DNA of 64,000 nucleotides, taken from contig JBQCGD010000020.1 in the NCBI GenBank assembly GCA_051955985.1, positions 1 through 64,000 of the forward strand, given 5' to 3'. The translations under genes and the position numbers were made by a program. Source of the stretch: DATKPA01 sp051955985 (lineage in GTDB: Bacteria > Planctomycetota > Phycisphaerae > WQYP01). The notes beneath the pieces were generated by a model that ran no database searches, was not told where the DNA came from, and saw nothing but the letters and a program-made list of their open reading frames with translations. Positions 18,330 through 27,615 of the stretch are shown in pieces; position 1 is the first letter of the stretch, and the number at the start of each line of letters is the position of its first letter.

Positions 18330-19076
18330 ATGTCCGACGTTCGCCCCGAAAATCTCCCCGACACCGGCACCTGTCCTCCGCGTCCCGGTGCCGCTGATCA
18401 GGTCCTCCGCCCCCGTACCGCCGCCGATTCCGCGCGCCACCCCGACCGCGCCGACGATCTCTACGACGATTCCCTCACCCGTAAACTGCCTCCCAACTCC
18501 GCCCCGCCCGTCCCCGCCGATGCACGCCTCGTTGACTCCACCGCCCACAGCACCCAGGCCGACGCACCCCTCCCCAGCCCTCACGTCCCCCTCGACCACC
18601 ACGATCCCTTCTCCAATCGCCCCTCGACGCATCCCGTCGGCACCACCGTCGGCGCTGCCACGGGCGCAGCCGCAGGTGCTGCTGCCGGTGCCGCCATCGG
18701 CGCTGTGGCCGGACCGATCGGCGCCGCCGTGGGCGCCGCCGCCGGCGCCATTGCCGCCGGATTTGCCGGTGGCGCTGCCGGCCGCGTCGTCGCCGAATCG
18801 ATCCACCCTTCCACCGAAGACCACTACTGGCAGACCCACTACGCCCGCCGCCCCTATGTCGCCCCCGGCACCCCCTACGACGTCTACCGCCCCGCCTACA
18901 TGTTCGGCATCGAAACCCGCCTTCAACACTGTGAAAAATCCTGGTCCCAGGCCGAGCCCATGCTCCAGCAAACCTGGGAACAATCCCCCAACGGCAGGCT
19001 GATGCCTTGGTCGAAGGCCTCCCCCGCCGTCCATGACGCCTGGGACAAACTGTCGCCCTGTGATCCCGACCTCTGA
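18330..19076 (+). CDS. Glycine-zipper protein of unknown function
   Basis: A 248-residue protein. The N-terminal about 105 residues are polar, Pro- and Asp-rich and probably disordered. Residues about 110-155 are an Ala/Gly glycine-zipper with repeated GAAAGAA-type units, as in proteins that insert into or span membranes (OmpA-like zippers, YMGG/DUF-type families, bacteriocin-like proteins). The C-terminal third is aromatic and Trp/Tyr-rich with no recognised family. The start is firm: AAAGGAGGT (18316-18324) lies 5 bases before ATG 18330, one of the strongest ribosome-binding sites in the window. A textbook terminator follows the stop, so it is probably monocistronic and well expressed. Confidence 0.75.
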   Translation: MSDVRPENLPDTGTCPPRPGAADQVLRPRTAADSARHPDRADDLYDDSLTRKLPPNSAPPVPADARLVDSTAHSTQADAPLPSPHVPLDHHDPFSNRPSTHPVGTTVGAATGAAAGAAAGAAIGAVAGPIGAAVGAAAGAIAAGFAGGAAGRVVAESIHPSTEDHYWQTHYARRPYVAPGTPYDVYRPAYMFGIETRLQHCEKSWSQAEPMLQQTWEQSPNGRLMPWSKASPAVHDAWDKLSPCDPDL

Positions 19077-19112
19077 TTCGCCTTGGCGCAATCCGCGAGG
19101 TAGCTCATCCAT

Positions 19113-19140
19113 AAAGCCGGCGCTTTCGCCGGCTTTTTTC
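19113..19140 (+). terminator. Rho-independent terminator
   Basis: GCCGGCG (19116-19122), a CTTT loop, CGCCGGC (19127-19133) and a run of six T. It ends the glycine-zipper gene. Confidence 0.9.
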
Positions 19141-19587
19141 GTGCCCGCGCACACCGACATCATCCCCACCATCCCGCACCTCTTTCCTCGCTTCTCATGC
19201 GGGCAGGGGAGTTTAGGGGAGTCCAGAAAAAGGGACGACATCTCCGCACCGCGCTTCGCATCCGCGGGTCCTTCCACGCGCCCCCCGTTTCTTGCCTAAA
19301 TCCAGCAGTTTTGCCCAGTTCTGTACCGCGGTTTCTCTGCTGAACTCATCCGTCTCCCGCCGATAAGTCTCTTCTCACTTGTTAAAAAACGGTGAAAAGC
19401 TTTTTGCATTTGCCAGAAACCGGCGCATGATTGCGGCATCCTCGGATTGACTGAACTCAGCAATTGGCTGCTGGTCCGTGTGCGACGCGCGGCTGTACCG
19501 CCGTCTTCTCCCGGCCGTCCGCTAAAGATGTGACCTCGCGTTTTCCACGCGCAGGTCTCCGGGAAAATTTTTTTTGGAGGCTCCCTC
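19141..19587. other. Intergenic region upstream of the LEPR-XLL beta-propeller gene
   Basis: A 447-base gap without a supportable gene. An AT-rich stretch (19370-19425) is a likely promoter zone. CTGCTGAACTC (19337-19347) and TGAACTCAGCA (19452-19462) echo the motif at 8846-8875 upstream of the first calpain gene. Confidence 0.45.
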
Positions 19588-21840
19588 ATGTCGATTTCGT
19601 CCCCGCGCCGTCTTTCCCGCACCCGCACCGCCCCGGCCGCACTCCTCGATACCCTCGAAGTCCGTACCCTCCTCTCCGGCGTCGTCGCCCAGGCCGCCGG
19701 CGGACTCCTCCCCGGACAGACCACCTCCGACGGCAACGGCGGCGTCTACGCCATCGACGTCAACAACACCTTCGACCACGCTACCCTCGACGCCCAGGGC
19801 AACTACTCCCTCGTCAACACCACCGTCACCGGCACCAACCCCGGCATCTCCTTCACCGCCCTCGCCTACAGCGCCAGCGACAACACCCTCTGGGCCGCCG
19901 GCTCCGACAACCTCATCTATCACTTCGATACCGCCGGCAACACCACCGTCGCCGCCTTCGACCCCGCTTCCAAGAGCGCCCAGTTCGCCGCCAACAGCGA
20001 ATTCATTGCCTCCATGACCGTCTCTTCCGATGGCACCCTCTGGTTCACCACCTCCGGCGCGGCGGCCAGCTCCTCCGGCAGCAACGACTACACCGGCACC
20101 TCCGAAATCGGCCGCCTCAACCTCCAGGAAGGCACCTTCTCCCTCACCGCCCTCCCCGACGGCACCAACGTCAGCGCCCTCGCCACCGCCGCCGACGGCA
20201 CCGTCTGGGCCACCACCTCCAGCATCTTTGAAAGCTTCTCCGGCGGCGTCTTCACCGCCACCTCCGGCCTCCTCCAGGCAAGCTGGGATGGCAGCCAGAT
20301 CAACCTCAGCTCCTTCAACGTCGCTGACTCCGCCAACGTCTTCAGCAGCCCCGTCGTCATCCAGAACGCCGACGGTATCCCCGCTGATTACTCCGTCTAC
20401 TACACCAGCTCCGTCGCCGTCTACGGCCAGGCCAGCGGCGTCGTCGTCGATGGCGTCACCTGGGGCTTCGGCAGCATCGCTTACCCCGATGTCGCCGGAC
20501 AGGTCGATCAATTCTCCGTCACTGCCGGTCAGGCCGATGTCTTCCAGGCCTCCCTCCCCGGCGGCGGCACCCAGACCCAGCTCAATCTCCTCAACACCAC
20601 CATCCCCGCCGGCGACCACAGCTCCCTCATCCCCGCCCAGCTCACCGTCGATTCCAACGGCGTCCTCTGGTTCTCCGAAATCGACCAGCAGGACCTTGCC
20701 GACATGAACGCCGGTGGCCCCATCCAGAACCCCGTCGTCAACGCCCTCGACAGCCTCGACACCAACACCGGTGATTTCGCCCGCATCGTCATCGGCGCCG
20801 ACACCCCCTACTACACCGTCGCCTCCGGCGCCACCGTCTGGGTCAGCGTCTTCCCCGCCGCCGGCGTCTTTGACAACGGCGATTCCGTCCAGCTCGACAC
20901 CGTCGATACCGCCGACGCCAGCAACATCACCAGCATCGGCGTCGGCTTCGACGCCACCGCTACCCAGGCCTACACCGGCGCCATCTCCATGTTCGGCTCC
21001 GCCGACGCCGGTGACTTCGCCTACTCCATCGACTACGGCAACGGCACCTCCTTCTCCGGCACCATCACCAACGATGGCTCCGGCTCCTACACCGTCCCCG
21101 GCAACGTCACCTACGCCGCCGCCGGCAACTACGACCTCACCCTCACCATCACCAGCGCCTCCGGGGACACCGTCATCGTCCACGGCGTCGCCGCCGTCGC
21201 CCCCGTCACCACCACCATCCCTCTCGTCGCCCAGGGCATCGTCCCCGCCATCGCCGGACAAAAGGACGTCGCTCTCGCCCCCAACGTCTCCGGCCAGCCC
21301 ACCCTCGTCGTCGCCCAGTTCAGCGGCGCTCCCGCCTCCTACACCGCCACCATCGACTGGGGCGACAACACCTCCACCACCGGCACCATCGTCGCCACCG
21401 GCGCCAATGAGTATGTCGTCGAACTCGCCGCCGGACAGACCAAAACCTACAACGCCCTCGGCACCTTCACCATCACCGTGACCATCTCCGACGGCACCCA
21501 GTCCGCCGTCGCCACCTCTTCCGCCAACATCGTCGCCGTCCCCGTGGTCGCCTCCCAGAACCTCGTCCTCAAGCCCATCTTCGGCCCCATCGCACTCGGC
21601 ACCGTCGCCACCTTCACCGCCGACCCCCTCGCCACCGCCAGCTGGTTCAAAACCACCATCCACTGGGGTGACGGCTCCACCTCCACCGGCCTCGTCGTCC
21701 GCACCGCCTCCGGCGCGTTCCAGGTGATCGGCCTCCACATCTACAAGAAGAAGGGCACCTACGCCGTCACCACCAACATCACCGATACCGTCGACAACGA
21801 AACCGCCCTCGCCACCGCCAGCATCACCATCACCCGCTAA
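19588..21840 (+). CDS. Secreted LEPR-XLL protein with beta-propeller-like and PKD-like domains
   Basis: A 750-residue exported protein. Its N-terminus carries a LEPR-XLL variant (LDTLEVRTLLSG, about residues 20-32). Residues about 40-420 contain repeated blades with DGTLWFTT, DGTVWATT and NGVLWFSE, resembling the streptogramin-lyase/NHL propeller. Residues about 450-750 hold three PKD-like beta-sandwiches, each with a DWGDN- or HWGDGS-type motif. It ends without an anchor motif. Such proteins probably bind or display at the surface; no catalytic residues were identified. GGAGG lies 8 bases before ATG 19588. A strong terminator follows. Confidence 0.8.
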   Translation: MSISSPRRLSRTRTAPAALLDTLEVRTLLSGVVAQAAGGLLPGQTTSDGNGGVYAIDVNNTFDHATLDAQGNYSLVNTTVTGTNPGISFTALAYSASDNTLWAAGSDNLIYHFDTAGNTTVAAFDPASKSAQFAANSEFIASMTVSSDGTLWFTTSGAAASSSGSNDYTGTSEIGRLNLQEGTFSLTALPDGTNVSALATAADGTVWATTSSIFESFSGGVFTATSGLLQASWDGSQINLSSFNVADSANVFSSPVVIQNADGIPADYSVYYTSSVAVYGQASGVVVDGVTWGFGSIAYPDVAGQVDQFSVTAGQADVFQASLPGGGTQTQLNLLNTTIPAGDHSSLIPAQLTVDSNGVLWFSEIDQQDLADMNAGGPIQNPVVNALDSLDTNTGDFARIVIGADTPYYTVASGATVWVSVFPAAGVFDNGDSVQLDTVDTADASNITSIGVGFDATATQAYTGAISMFGSADAGDFAYSIDYGNGTSFSGTITNDGSGSYTVPGNVTYAAAGNYDLTLTITSASGDTVIVHGVAAVAPVTTTIPLVAQGIVPAIAGQKDVALAPNVSGQPTLVVAQFSGAPASYTATIDWGDNTSTTGTIVATGANEYVVELAAGQTKTYNALGTFTITVTISDGTQSAVATSSANIVAVPVVASQNLVLKPIFGPIALGTVATFTADPLATASWFKTTIHWGDGSTSTGLVVRTASGAFQVIGLHIYKKKGTYAVTTNITDTVDNETALATASITITR

Positions 21841-21860
21841 TTCCCCCCGGTCCCAACTCA

Positions 21861-21898
21861 GGCCGGCGATTCCCCCGGGAATCGCCGGCCTTTTTTTT
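21861..21898 (+). terminator. Rho-independent terminator
   Basis: A perfect 14-base stem (GGCCGGCGATTCCC at 21861-21874 with its complement at 21877-21890) followed by eight T. It ends the LEPR-XLL propeller gene. Confidence 0.92.
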
Positions 21899-22222
21899 GC
21901 TCCGTCTCAAAAAAAAAAAAGAAAACCCCCTGCGCAGATTTCCCCCACCCGCCGCGTATACATCACGAAATCACCAACGACGCCCGGGCCTTCCCGCTCC
22001 ACCCACGCACGCCCCCAATTCCCCCTGAACGTTTTCTCCCCGCCGTCGTATCACAAAATGCCACTCGGTCGTGAACGCCGTCGATGCACCAGCGCCCCAG
22101 CCCGGAACACTCCCTTGTCCATCGCTCGATCCATCGCGGCATCACGCACCGGGCGGGGAGCGCGTCGGCCCTCACGGGAGAAGGTGGGGTCCACGCCTCC
22201 CCGCTCGTCATTTGCTGTGGCT

Positions 22223-22480
22223 GTGGAAGAAAAGCAGATGCGCTCGGGATTCGGGATTCGGGATTCGGGATTCGGGATTCGGGATTCGGGATTCGGGATT
22301 CGGGATCCGGGTGTCGGGTTTCGGGTATCGGGCATCGAGTGTGCCGAGACTCGCTCAACCGCCATTCCACCGGGACCTCCCATGCCCACACAACCCCTCG
22401 TCCCCACCCAAACCCCTCACCAAAAACCCGAACCCCGAACCCCGAATCCCGAACCCCGAGCCAATCTGTTCCCCTTCCAC
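22223..22480. repeat. CGGGATT array element with inverted ends
   Basis: Eight perfect CGGGATT units (22245-22300) and five variants (to 22335) are followed about 90 bases later by inverted CCGAACC/CCGAATC units (22426-22460). The outer flanks are also inverted: GTGGAAGAAAAGCAGAT at 22223 against the complement of the bases ending at 22480 (GTGGAAGGGGAACAGAT). A shorter relative with the same GTGGAAG flank lies inside mutL. The element sits between the terminator and the ECF sigma gene; the rest of the 669-base gap (21841-22509) shows no gene. Confidence 0.75.
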
Positions 22481-22509
22481 ATCCCCCCCGCCCGCCGTAC
22501 ATTCCCCTC

Positions 22510-23280
22510 ATGTCCACCCACTACCACCCCTTCCCCGCCACCCACTGGTCCCTCGTCCGCCGCGCCGGCAGCCCACAGAGCGATACCCAACGCGAAGCCC
22601 TCGCTACCCTCCTCACCCGCTACCTCCCCGCCCTCCGCTCCCACCTCCGCTTCGTCCGACGAATTCCCCCCGACCGCGCCGACGACCTCCTCCAGTCCTT
22701 CATCTCCGACAAGCTCCTCGAACGCCAGCTCCTCCAGCACGCCGACGAAGCCCGCGGCCGCTTCCGCACCTTCCTCCTCACCACCCTCAACAACTTCATC
22801 ACCTCCCACCTCCGCGCCCGGAAAGAAATCCCCGCCGCGAACCCCCAGGTCCAGGGACTCAGTCCCTCGGCACTCGAGCACGACAACACCCCCCACGCCG
22901 AAGTCGAAGCCGCCTGGGCCCGCGCCCTCCTCCACGATCTCCTTCGCACCATGAAAGACGAATGCGAACGCACCCATCGCCACGACCTCTGGCTCGTCTT
23001 CGAGCAGCGCATCCTCCTCCCCCTCTTCGACAATCGCCCCCCGCTCGACTACGAAACCCTCGCCCGGCAACTCCACCTCGCCTCCCCAACCCAGGCCGCC
23101 AACCTCCTCACCACCGCCAAGCGCACCTACGCCCGCCTCCTCCGCCTCGCCATCGCCGAATACGAACCCAACCCCGCCAACATCGAAGAAGAACTCACCC
23201 ACCTCCACCAAATTCTCGCCACCCACCCCCACCCACCCCCCAACGAACAACCCCCAGAATTCCCAATACCTAATAACTAA
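22510..23280 (+). CDS. ECF-type RNA polymerase sigma factor
   Basis: A 256-residue sigma-70-family protein. It opens with FPATHWSLV, the N-terminal block typical of planctomycete ECF-like sigma factors, followed by region 2 (LLTRYLPALRSHLRF ... DDLLQSFISDKLL ... RFRTFLLTTLNNFI) and a C-terminal helical part (about 190-235) matching region 4. No anti-sigma gene is adjacent; the next genes are unknown. ATG 22510 is chosen by homology to the family start; upstream codons in the frame come from the CGGGATT array. The last residues (PIPNN) are encoded by a TAATAAC word repeat, so the natural C-terminus may once have been different. Confidence 0.85.
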   Translation: MSTHYHPFPATHWSLVRRAGSPQSDTQREALATLLTRYLPALRSHLRFVRRIPPDRADDLLQSFISDKLLERQLLQHADEARGRFRTFLLTTLNNFITSHLRARKEIPAANPQVQGLSPSALEHDNTPHAEVEAAWARALLHDLLRTMKDECERTHRHDLWLVFEQRILLPLFDNRPPLDYETLARQLHLASPTQAANLLTTAKRTYARLLRLAIAEYEPNPANIEEELTHLHQILATHPHPPPNEQPPEFPIPNN

Positions 23281-23298
23281 TAACCAATAACTAATAAC
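23264..23298. repeat. TAATAAC word repeat overlapping a gene end
   Basis: Near-tandem AATAACTAATAACC words contain the stop codon of the sigma factor gene and fill the gap to the next gene. Confidence 0.55.
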
Positions 23299-23311
23299 GA
23301 CCAGGTCCCCC

Positions 23312-23812
23312 ATGCACCCCGACGACCTCTCCACCCTCCCTCCCGAAAAACTCGCCGCCCTCCTCACCCCAGCGCCCGCCGCCGCCTGGCCCTCCGCCCC
23401 CGAAGACCTCGCCGCCATCCTCCGCCACCAGCTCGCCGCGCCGCTCCTCCCCGATCTCGTCACGCCTCCCGGCGCCGAGCCCGCCCGGCTCGCAGCGCTT
23501 CTCCAGCATCGCCCCGCCGAAACCTTCGCCGCCCACCTCGCCGCCGACGCCCCCGCGCTCGAACTCCTCGACGCCATCAAGCAGTTCGCCCGCCACGCCA
23601 ATGCCGCGCCCGATCATCCTCTCCGCGGCGACCCCGCAACCCTCCTCTACTACGCCGCCATCGCCGCCGCCCTCCTCCGCTGCAACGCCCGCATCTCGCA
23701 GCTCCCCGACCCAGCGCTCCGCGACGCCTTCACCTGGGCCCTGCAGCAGCCCGCCGCCCAGCCGCTCCACCCGCTCTTCCGCGCAGCGCACGCCGCCCTT
23801 CCGCCAACGTGA
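23312..23812 (+). CDS. Unknown protein downstream of the ECF sigma factor
   Basis: A 166-residue Ala/Leu/Pro-rich protein of unknown function. It is predicted to be mostly helical (LAALLTPAPAAAW, LAAILRHQLA, ALLYYAAIAAALL-like segments), with one weakly hydrophobic stretch around 105-120 and no Cys/His metal motifs. It begins 31 bases after the sigma stop and shares its direction, so it could be a regulator or target of the sigma factor. Codon use (C-ending third positions) matches the neighbours and supports a real gene. Confidence 0.6.
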   Translation: MHPDDLSTLPPEKLAALLTPAPAAAWPSAPEDLAAILRHQLAAPLLPDLVTPPGAEPARLAALLQHRPAETFAAHLAADAPALELLDAIKQFARHANAAPDHPLRGDPATLLYYAAIAAALLRCNARISQLPDPALRDAFTWALQQPAAQPLHPLFRAAHAALPPT

Positions 23813-23897
23813 GCCCATACGTAGAACCACTGTTCTCTCCGCCTGTTCCATCCCCCTACAATGAATCGCCCACCCCCAATTCCCTCAGGAGCAGGCA

Positions 23898-24191
23898 GTG
23901 GCGCGCGAGCAGTACCTCCAATCTCTCCAGGACCACATTTTTCAAAAGCACGGATGCCGCGCCGCCCACTTTCAAACTGTTCCCCTCCACGAAAAATTCC
24001 ACGGCAAAACCATCTTCGACGGCAACATCGAGGTCTTCACCCTCCTCGCCCATCCTACCGCCTCCCGCTGCTTCGCCTGGTGCCACGAGGACGATCCCGA
24101 TTGCGTCTCCTACCTCGCACTCCCCCCGATCCTCACCCCCAGCGACGCCATGCGTCAGCACATCATTGACGAGTTCACCGGCCACGCCTGA
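23898..24191 (+). CDS. Small unknown protein
   Basis: A 97-residue protein of unknown function with a mixed alpha/beta composition (residues such as FHGKTIFDG and CFAWCHEDD). The GTG start at 23898 has AGGAGC (23887-23892) 5 bases upstream. It lies between the sigma-associated gene and the hybrid kinase in the same direction. The balanced composition, unlike that of neighbouring shadow frames, supports a real gene. Confidence 0.6.
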   Translation: MAREQYLQSLQDHIFQKHGCRAAHFQTVPLHEKFHGKTIFDGNIEVFTLLAHPTASRCFAWCHEDDPDCVSYLALPPILTPSDAMRQHIIDEFTGHA

Positions 24192-24399
24192 GCGCCCCGC
24201 CTCCCGCCTCCCGCTCCCCGGATTCGCTCCCGCAGCACGCCGCCTACTGCGACAGTTTCGCCGCACATTGTCCGCGCACCTCCTGCCCATCCCCCCTCAA
24301 TACCCCTTCCCCCCGCGCGAACCCCGCAACAGCTCATCGGTACACCCTTTGCTTTTCCGCTTGCTCGGGATGCCGCCGCGCGCCCTTTGGACCAACACA

Positions 24400-25955
24400 A
24401 TGTCGAACGATCATCACCCAAGCCCTCTCCTCACAGACAACCCGCGCCCGCAGGTCGCCGACGCCCTCATCGCCCGCAAGGAAGCCATCCTCGAACGCTG
24501 GGAAGCCGCCGTCCGCGAAGCACTCCCCCACGCCGAAACCCTCACCTTCCCACAGCTCCGTGATCACCTCCCCCTCCTCCTCGACCGCCTCGGCGATGCC
24601 CTCCGCACCCCCGGCTCCATGGAAACCTTCGCCCTCAAGGAATCCACCCGCACCCACTCCAACGAACGCTTCATCCACCAGTACTCCCTCCGCGAACTCC
24701 TCACCGAGTACCGTCTCCTTCGCCGCATCGTCATCGAGGAAGTCGCCGCCGCCATCCAGGGACCCCTCACCACCGCCGAACTCGTCGCCCTCGACCTCGG
24801 CATCGATGCCGCCCTCCAGGAAGGCGTCAACTACCTCGCCGAGCTCCAGCCCGAACAACTCCGCTCCGCCACCGAGGCCGAAGCCAAGTACCTCGCCTTC
24901 CTCTCCCACGACCTCCGCAACCACCTCAACCACGCGCTCCTCGTCCTCGAAGTCCACGGCCAGCGACTCCGCGCCCAGGCCCCCGCCGACCAGGATGCCG
25001 ACGACCTCGATTCCATCCGCTGCTCCATCCTCGAAACCATGGACGGCATGAACCGCCTCCTCGCCGCCGAACGACTCCGCAACGCCATGGTCGCCCCAAA
25101 ACGCGAGTCCTTCGACATGCGCAACTCATCGACTCCCTCCTCTCCCGCTTCCGCCCGGAAGCCAAATCCAAGGGACTCCAGCTCTTCACCGAAGTCTCCC
25201 CCGACTCCTCCGTCACCGGCGACCGCGAACTCACCGCCCTCGTCCTCCAGAACCTCCTCGGCAACGCCATCAAATACACCGGCCACGGCGCCGTCCGACT
25301 CCTCGCCACACGCCGCCCCGACGGCGAATGGAACATCGCCGTCACCGACGACGGCCCCGGCATCGCCGAAGAAGACCAGGCTCGCCTCTTCAACGCCTTC
25401 GTCCGCGGTAACACCCACGGCCAGCCCGGCGCCGGACTCGGACTCTCCATCGCCTCCCAGGCCGCCAACCTCCTCGGCGGTTCGCTCACCGTCCACTCCA
25501 TCGTCGGCGTCGGCTCCACCTTCACCCTCACCCTCCCCGCTCGCTCCCGCCTCCCCGAGTCCGAGCACCCCGAACCCCCCGCCGCACCTCCCGCCAAACC
25601 TCTCCGCATCCTCCTCGTCGAAGACATCCCCGAAACCGCACGCGCCATGGTCCGACTCCTCACCTCCATGGGACACACCGTCGTCGCCGTCTCCTCCGCC
25701 GACGCCGCTCTCCGCGCCGCCGCCGATCAATCCTTCGACGTCCTCCTCTCCGACATCGGCCTCCAGGGCAAGTCCGGCCTCGACCTCATGCGCGAACTCC
25801 GCCAGCTCCGCCCCAACCTCCCCGGCATCGCACTCACCGGCTACGGCACCGGCGCCGACGAACGCCGCTCCACCGACGCCGGCTTCTCCCGACACCTCAC
25901 CAAACCCGTCGACCCCAAAGCCCTCGACCACGCCCTCCGCAACATCCAACCCTGA
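24400..25955 (+). pseudogene. Hybrid histidine kinase/response regulator, frameshifted
   Basis: Two frames together encode a complete hybrid sensor kinase. Residues 1-241 are in the first frame: an RsbRD-N-like helical sensor (about 20-150), then the dimerisation H-box LSHDLRNHL with His170. After the Arg241 codon (25120-25122) the frame must drop by one base; the second frame, open to the stop at 25953-25955, continues with the ATPase N-box (NLLGNAIKYT), DDGPGIA and GAGLGLSI, and then a receiver domain with LLVED, phospho-acceptor SDIGL and TKPVD. A lost C (CGC CAA read as CGC AA) explains the break exactly. It is either a young pseudogene or a sequencing error. No slippery sequence supports programmed shifting. 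Confidence 0.85.
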
Positions 25956-25957
25956 CA

Positions 25958-25987
25958 ACGCCCGTCGCCCGCAGGCGACGCGGGCCC
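25958..25987. repeat. 30-base direct repeat, copy 1 (flanks the GH43-like gene)
   Basis: The sequence begins ACGCCCGTCGCCCGCAGGCG and is identical over 30 bases to 27586-27615. Internally CGTCGCC and GGCGACG can pair as a hairpin with a CGCA loop. Confidence 0.75.
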
Positions 25988-26029
25988 CTCTCCCTCCCGT
26001 CGGAACCCGCAACAACCCATCCCCCCGTT

Positions 26030-26046
26030 TCGTCATTCGTCATTCG
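26030..26046. repeat. TCGTCAT word repeat overlapping a gene end
   Basis: TCGTCATTCGTCATTCG encodes, on the minus strand, the last residues (GANDE) and stop of the GH43-like protein. It is the complement of the AATGACG word at 2332-2353. Confidence 0.5.
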
Positions 26047-27535
26047 CGCCCTCTCCCATCACCTCAAACCGATACACCGAATACCCATGCACCCCTGCCA
26101 CCTCCACCACCTCCCGCGGCCGCATCCTCGCCGGCCTCGTCCCCGCCCCCACTCTCGGCCCCGTCCCAATCCGCCGCCCCATCATCACCGCCGCCCGCTC
26201 CGTCCCCACCATCCGCACATACCGCGCCTTCCTCGCCGCAAACCGCACATCCGTCACCATGAACGAACTCCCGTTCCCCTCCCGATACGCCCCCTCCCAC
26301 TTCACCCCATCCACCGACGTCTCCACCGAAAACACCTTCGCCGCATACGCCCCCCACTTCAACACCACCCGGTTCACCTCCCGCACCTCCCCAAGATCCA
26401 CCCGAACCCACTGCGGATCGCTCGCCGCACTCTCCCACCGATACGCCGCATAATCCTCCCACGTCGTCCCCTTCGTCACATTCCCCGCCCCATGCCCCGC
26501 CACCTCCGACGACGCCGTCGCCTCCTTCCCCAACGCCAAATCCCGCTTCTCATCAAACCCCCGCCACTCTCCCTCCTTCAAATTCACCTCCCAATCCTGC
26601 CGATAATCCACCCGCGGCACCCCATCCTCCCCAAACACCATCGGCAACCACACGTAATCCCCGTTCCGCCCCTTCTCCACATCCTTCAACCACCGATCCC
26701 CCGCAAACATCCACACCGTCCCCTTCTCCCCACGAATCGGATACACAAAATCCACCTGCGTGTCCCACGAATTCCGAGACCCCGGCGTCTCCATCTCCTT
26801 CGCCTCCGACCACGGCCCCTCCAAACTCTTCGCCATGTAATACTTCGTCGGCGTCGAATCAATCCACGCCGTCCGCGACGTCCCGTAGTAATACACCCCC
26901 TCCCGCTTGAAAATGTGCGGCGCCTCCCGCCCCCGCACATCCCACAAATACATCCGCTTCTCCAGCGACAAATAATCCGCCGACATCCGGTAAATCCCAT
27001 GCTGCGCATTCGTCCCCACCGCCCACGACACGTACGCCAAATACGCCCGCCCATCCTCATCCTGGAACATCGACATGTCCCCCATCAACGCCCCATCCAC
27101 CAGCCCCTCCCACTTCTTCTCAAACGGACCCTCCGGCCGCGCCGCCGTCGCAATCGCCAAATGCGCCCCGTTCCCGTTGTACTTCAAAAACATCACATAC
27201 TGCCCCGTCTTCGGGCACCGCAGCACATCCACCCGGTTCGCATCCACCGCCTGCCGAAACACCACCCCCTTGTTCACCCAATGCACCAGGTCCTTCGACG
27301 CGTAACAATACTGCTCCCGAAACCCGCGCGGATTCCCCCCAGACCAGTAATACGTCCCCCCAAACTCCCGCAAACACCCGCTCCGCGTCAGAATCCGCGC
27401 CCCGCTCTCATCCCGCCAATAAAAATCATTGTGAATCGTCGACCACGCCCCAACCCCCTCCCGCGCATGTCCTTCACGCGCCCCCGAACACCCCGCCACA
27501 AAAACCACCACCACCGCACAAACCCATTTCCACAT
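26033..27535 (-). CDS. GH43-like glycoside hydrolase lipoprotein with F5/8-type C domain
   Basis: A 500-residue predicted lipoprotein: the lipobox VAGC places Cys at residue 16. Residues about 30-330 form a five-bladed propeller of GH43 type: an N-terminal strand with NDFYWRDESG (candidate catalytic-base region), GTYYWSGG, YASKDLVHW, and DEDGRAYLAYV in the third blade. Residues about 345-495 are a discoidin/F5-8 type C (CBM32-like) sandwich (SSEVAGHGAGNVTKG, WVRVDLGEVREVNRVVL). GH43 enzymes remove arabinose, xylose or galactose from plant or algal polysaccharides; the exact specificity cannot be read. The gene is bracketed by two identical 30-base direct repeats. The discoidin part contains an unusual Arg/Gly/Pro-rich insertion near residue 455. 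Confidence 0.83.
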   Translation of the reverse strand: MWKWVCAVVVVFVAGCSGAREGHAREGVGAWSTIHNDFYWRDESGARILTRSGCLREFGGTYYWSGGNPRGFREQYCYASKDLVHWVNKGVVFRQAVDANRVDVLRCPKTGQYVMFLKYNGNGAHLAIATAARPEGPFEKKWEGLVDGALMGDMSMFQDEDGRAYLAYVSWAVGTNAQHGIYRMSADYLSLEKRMYLWDVRGREAPHIFKREGVYYYGTSRTAWIDSTPTKYYMAKSLEGPWSEAKEMETPGSRNSWDTQVDFVYPIRGEKGTVWMFAGDRWLKDVEKGRNGDYVWLPMVFGEDGVPRVDYRQDWEVNLKEGEWRGFDEKRDLALGKEATASSEVAGHGAGNVTKGTTWEDYAAYRWESAASDPQWVRVDLGEVREVNRVVLKWGAYAAKVFSVETSVDGVKWEGAYREGNGSSFMVTDVRFAARKARYVRMVGTERAAVMMGRRIGTGPRVGAGTRPARMRPREVVEVAGVHGYSVYRFEVMGEGANDE

Positions 27536-27585
27536 GCCGCATCTCCAAACGCAAAAAAATCACCGCCAGAACCACAACGCCCACG

Positions 27586-27615
27586 ACGCCCGTCGCCCGC
27601 AGGCGACGCGGGCCC
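27586..27615. repeat. 30-base direct repeat, copy 2 (flanks the GH43-like gene)
   Basis: Identical to 25958-25987 over 30 bases and in the same orientation, on the other side of the GH43-like gene. Confidence 0.75.

Noticed and set aside
19522..21738. A 738-residue minus-strand frame across the LEPR-XLL propeller gene
   Set aside because: Its composition is Gly/Asp/Glu/Val-rich without any domain; the plus strand has an export motif, repeats and a terminator.
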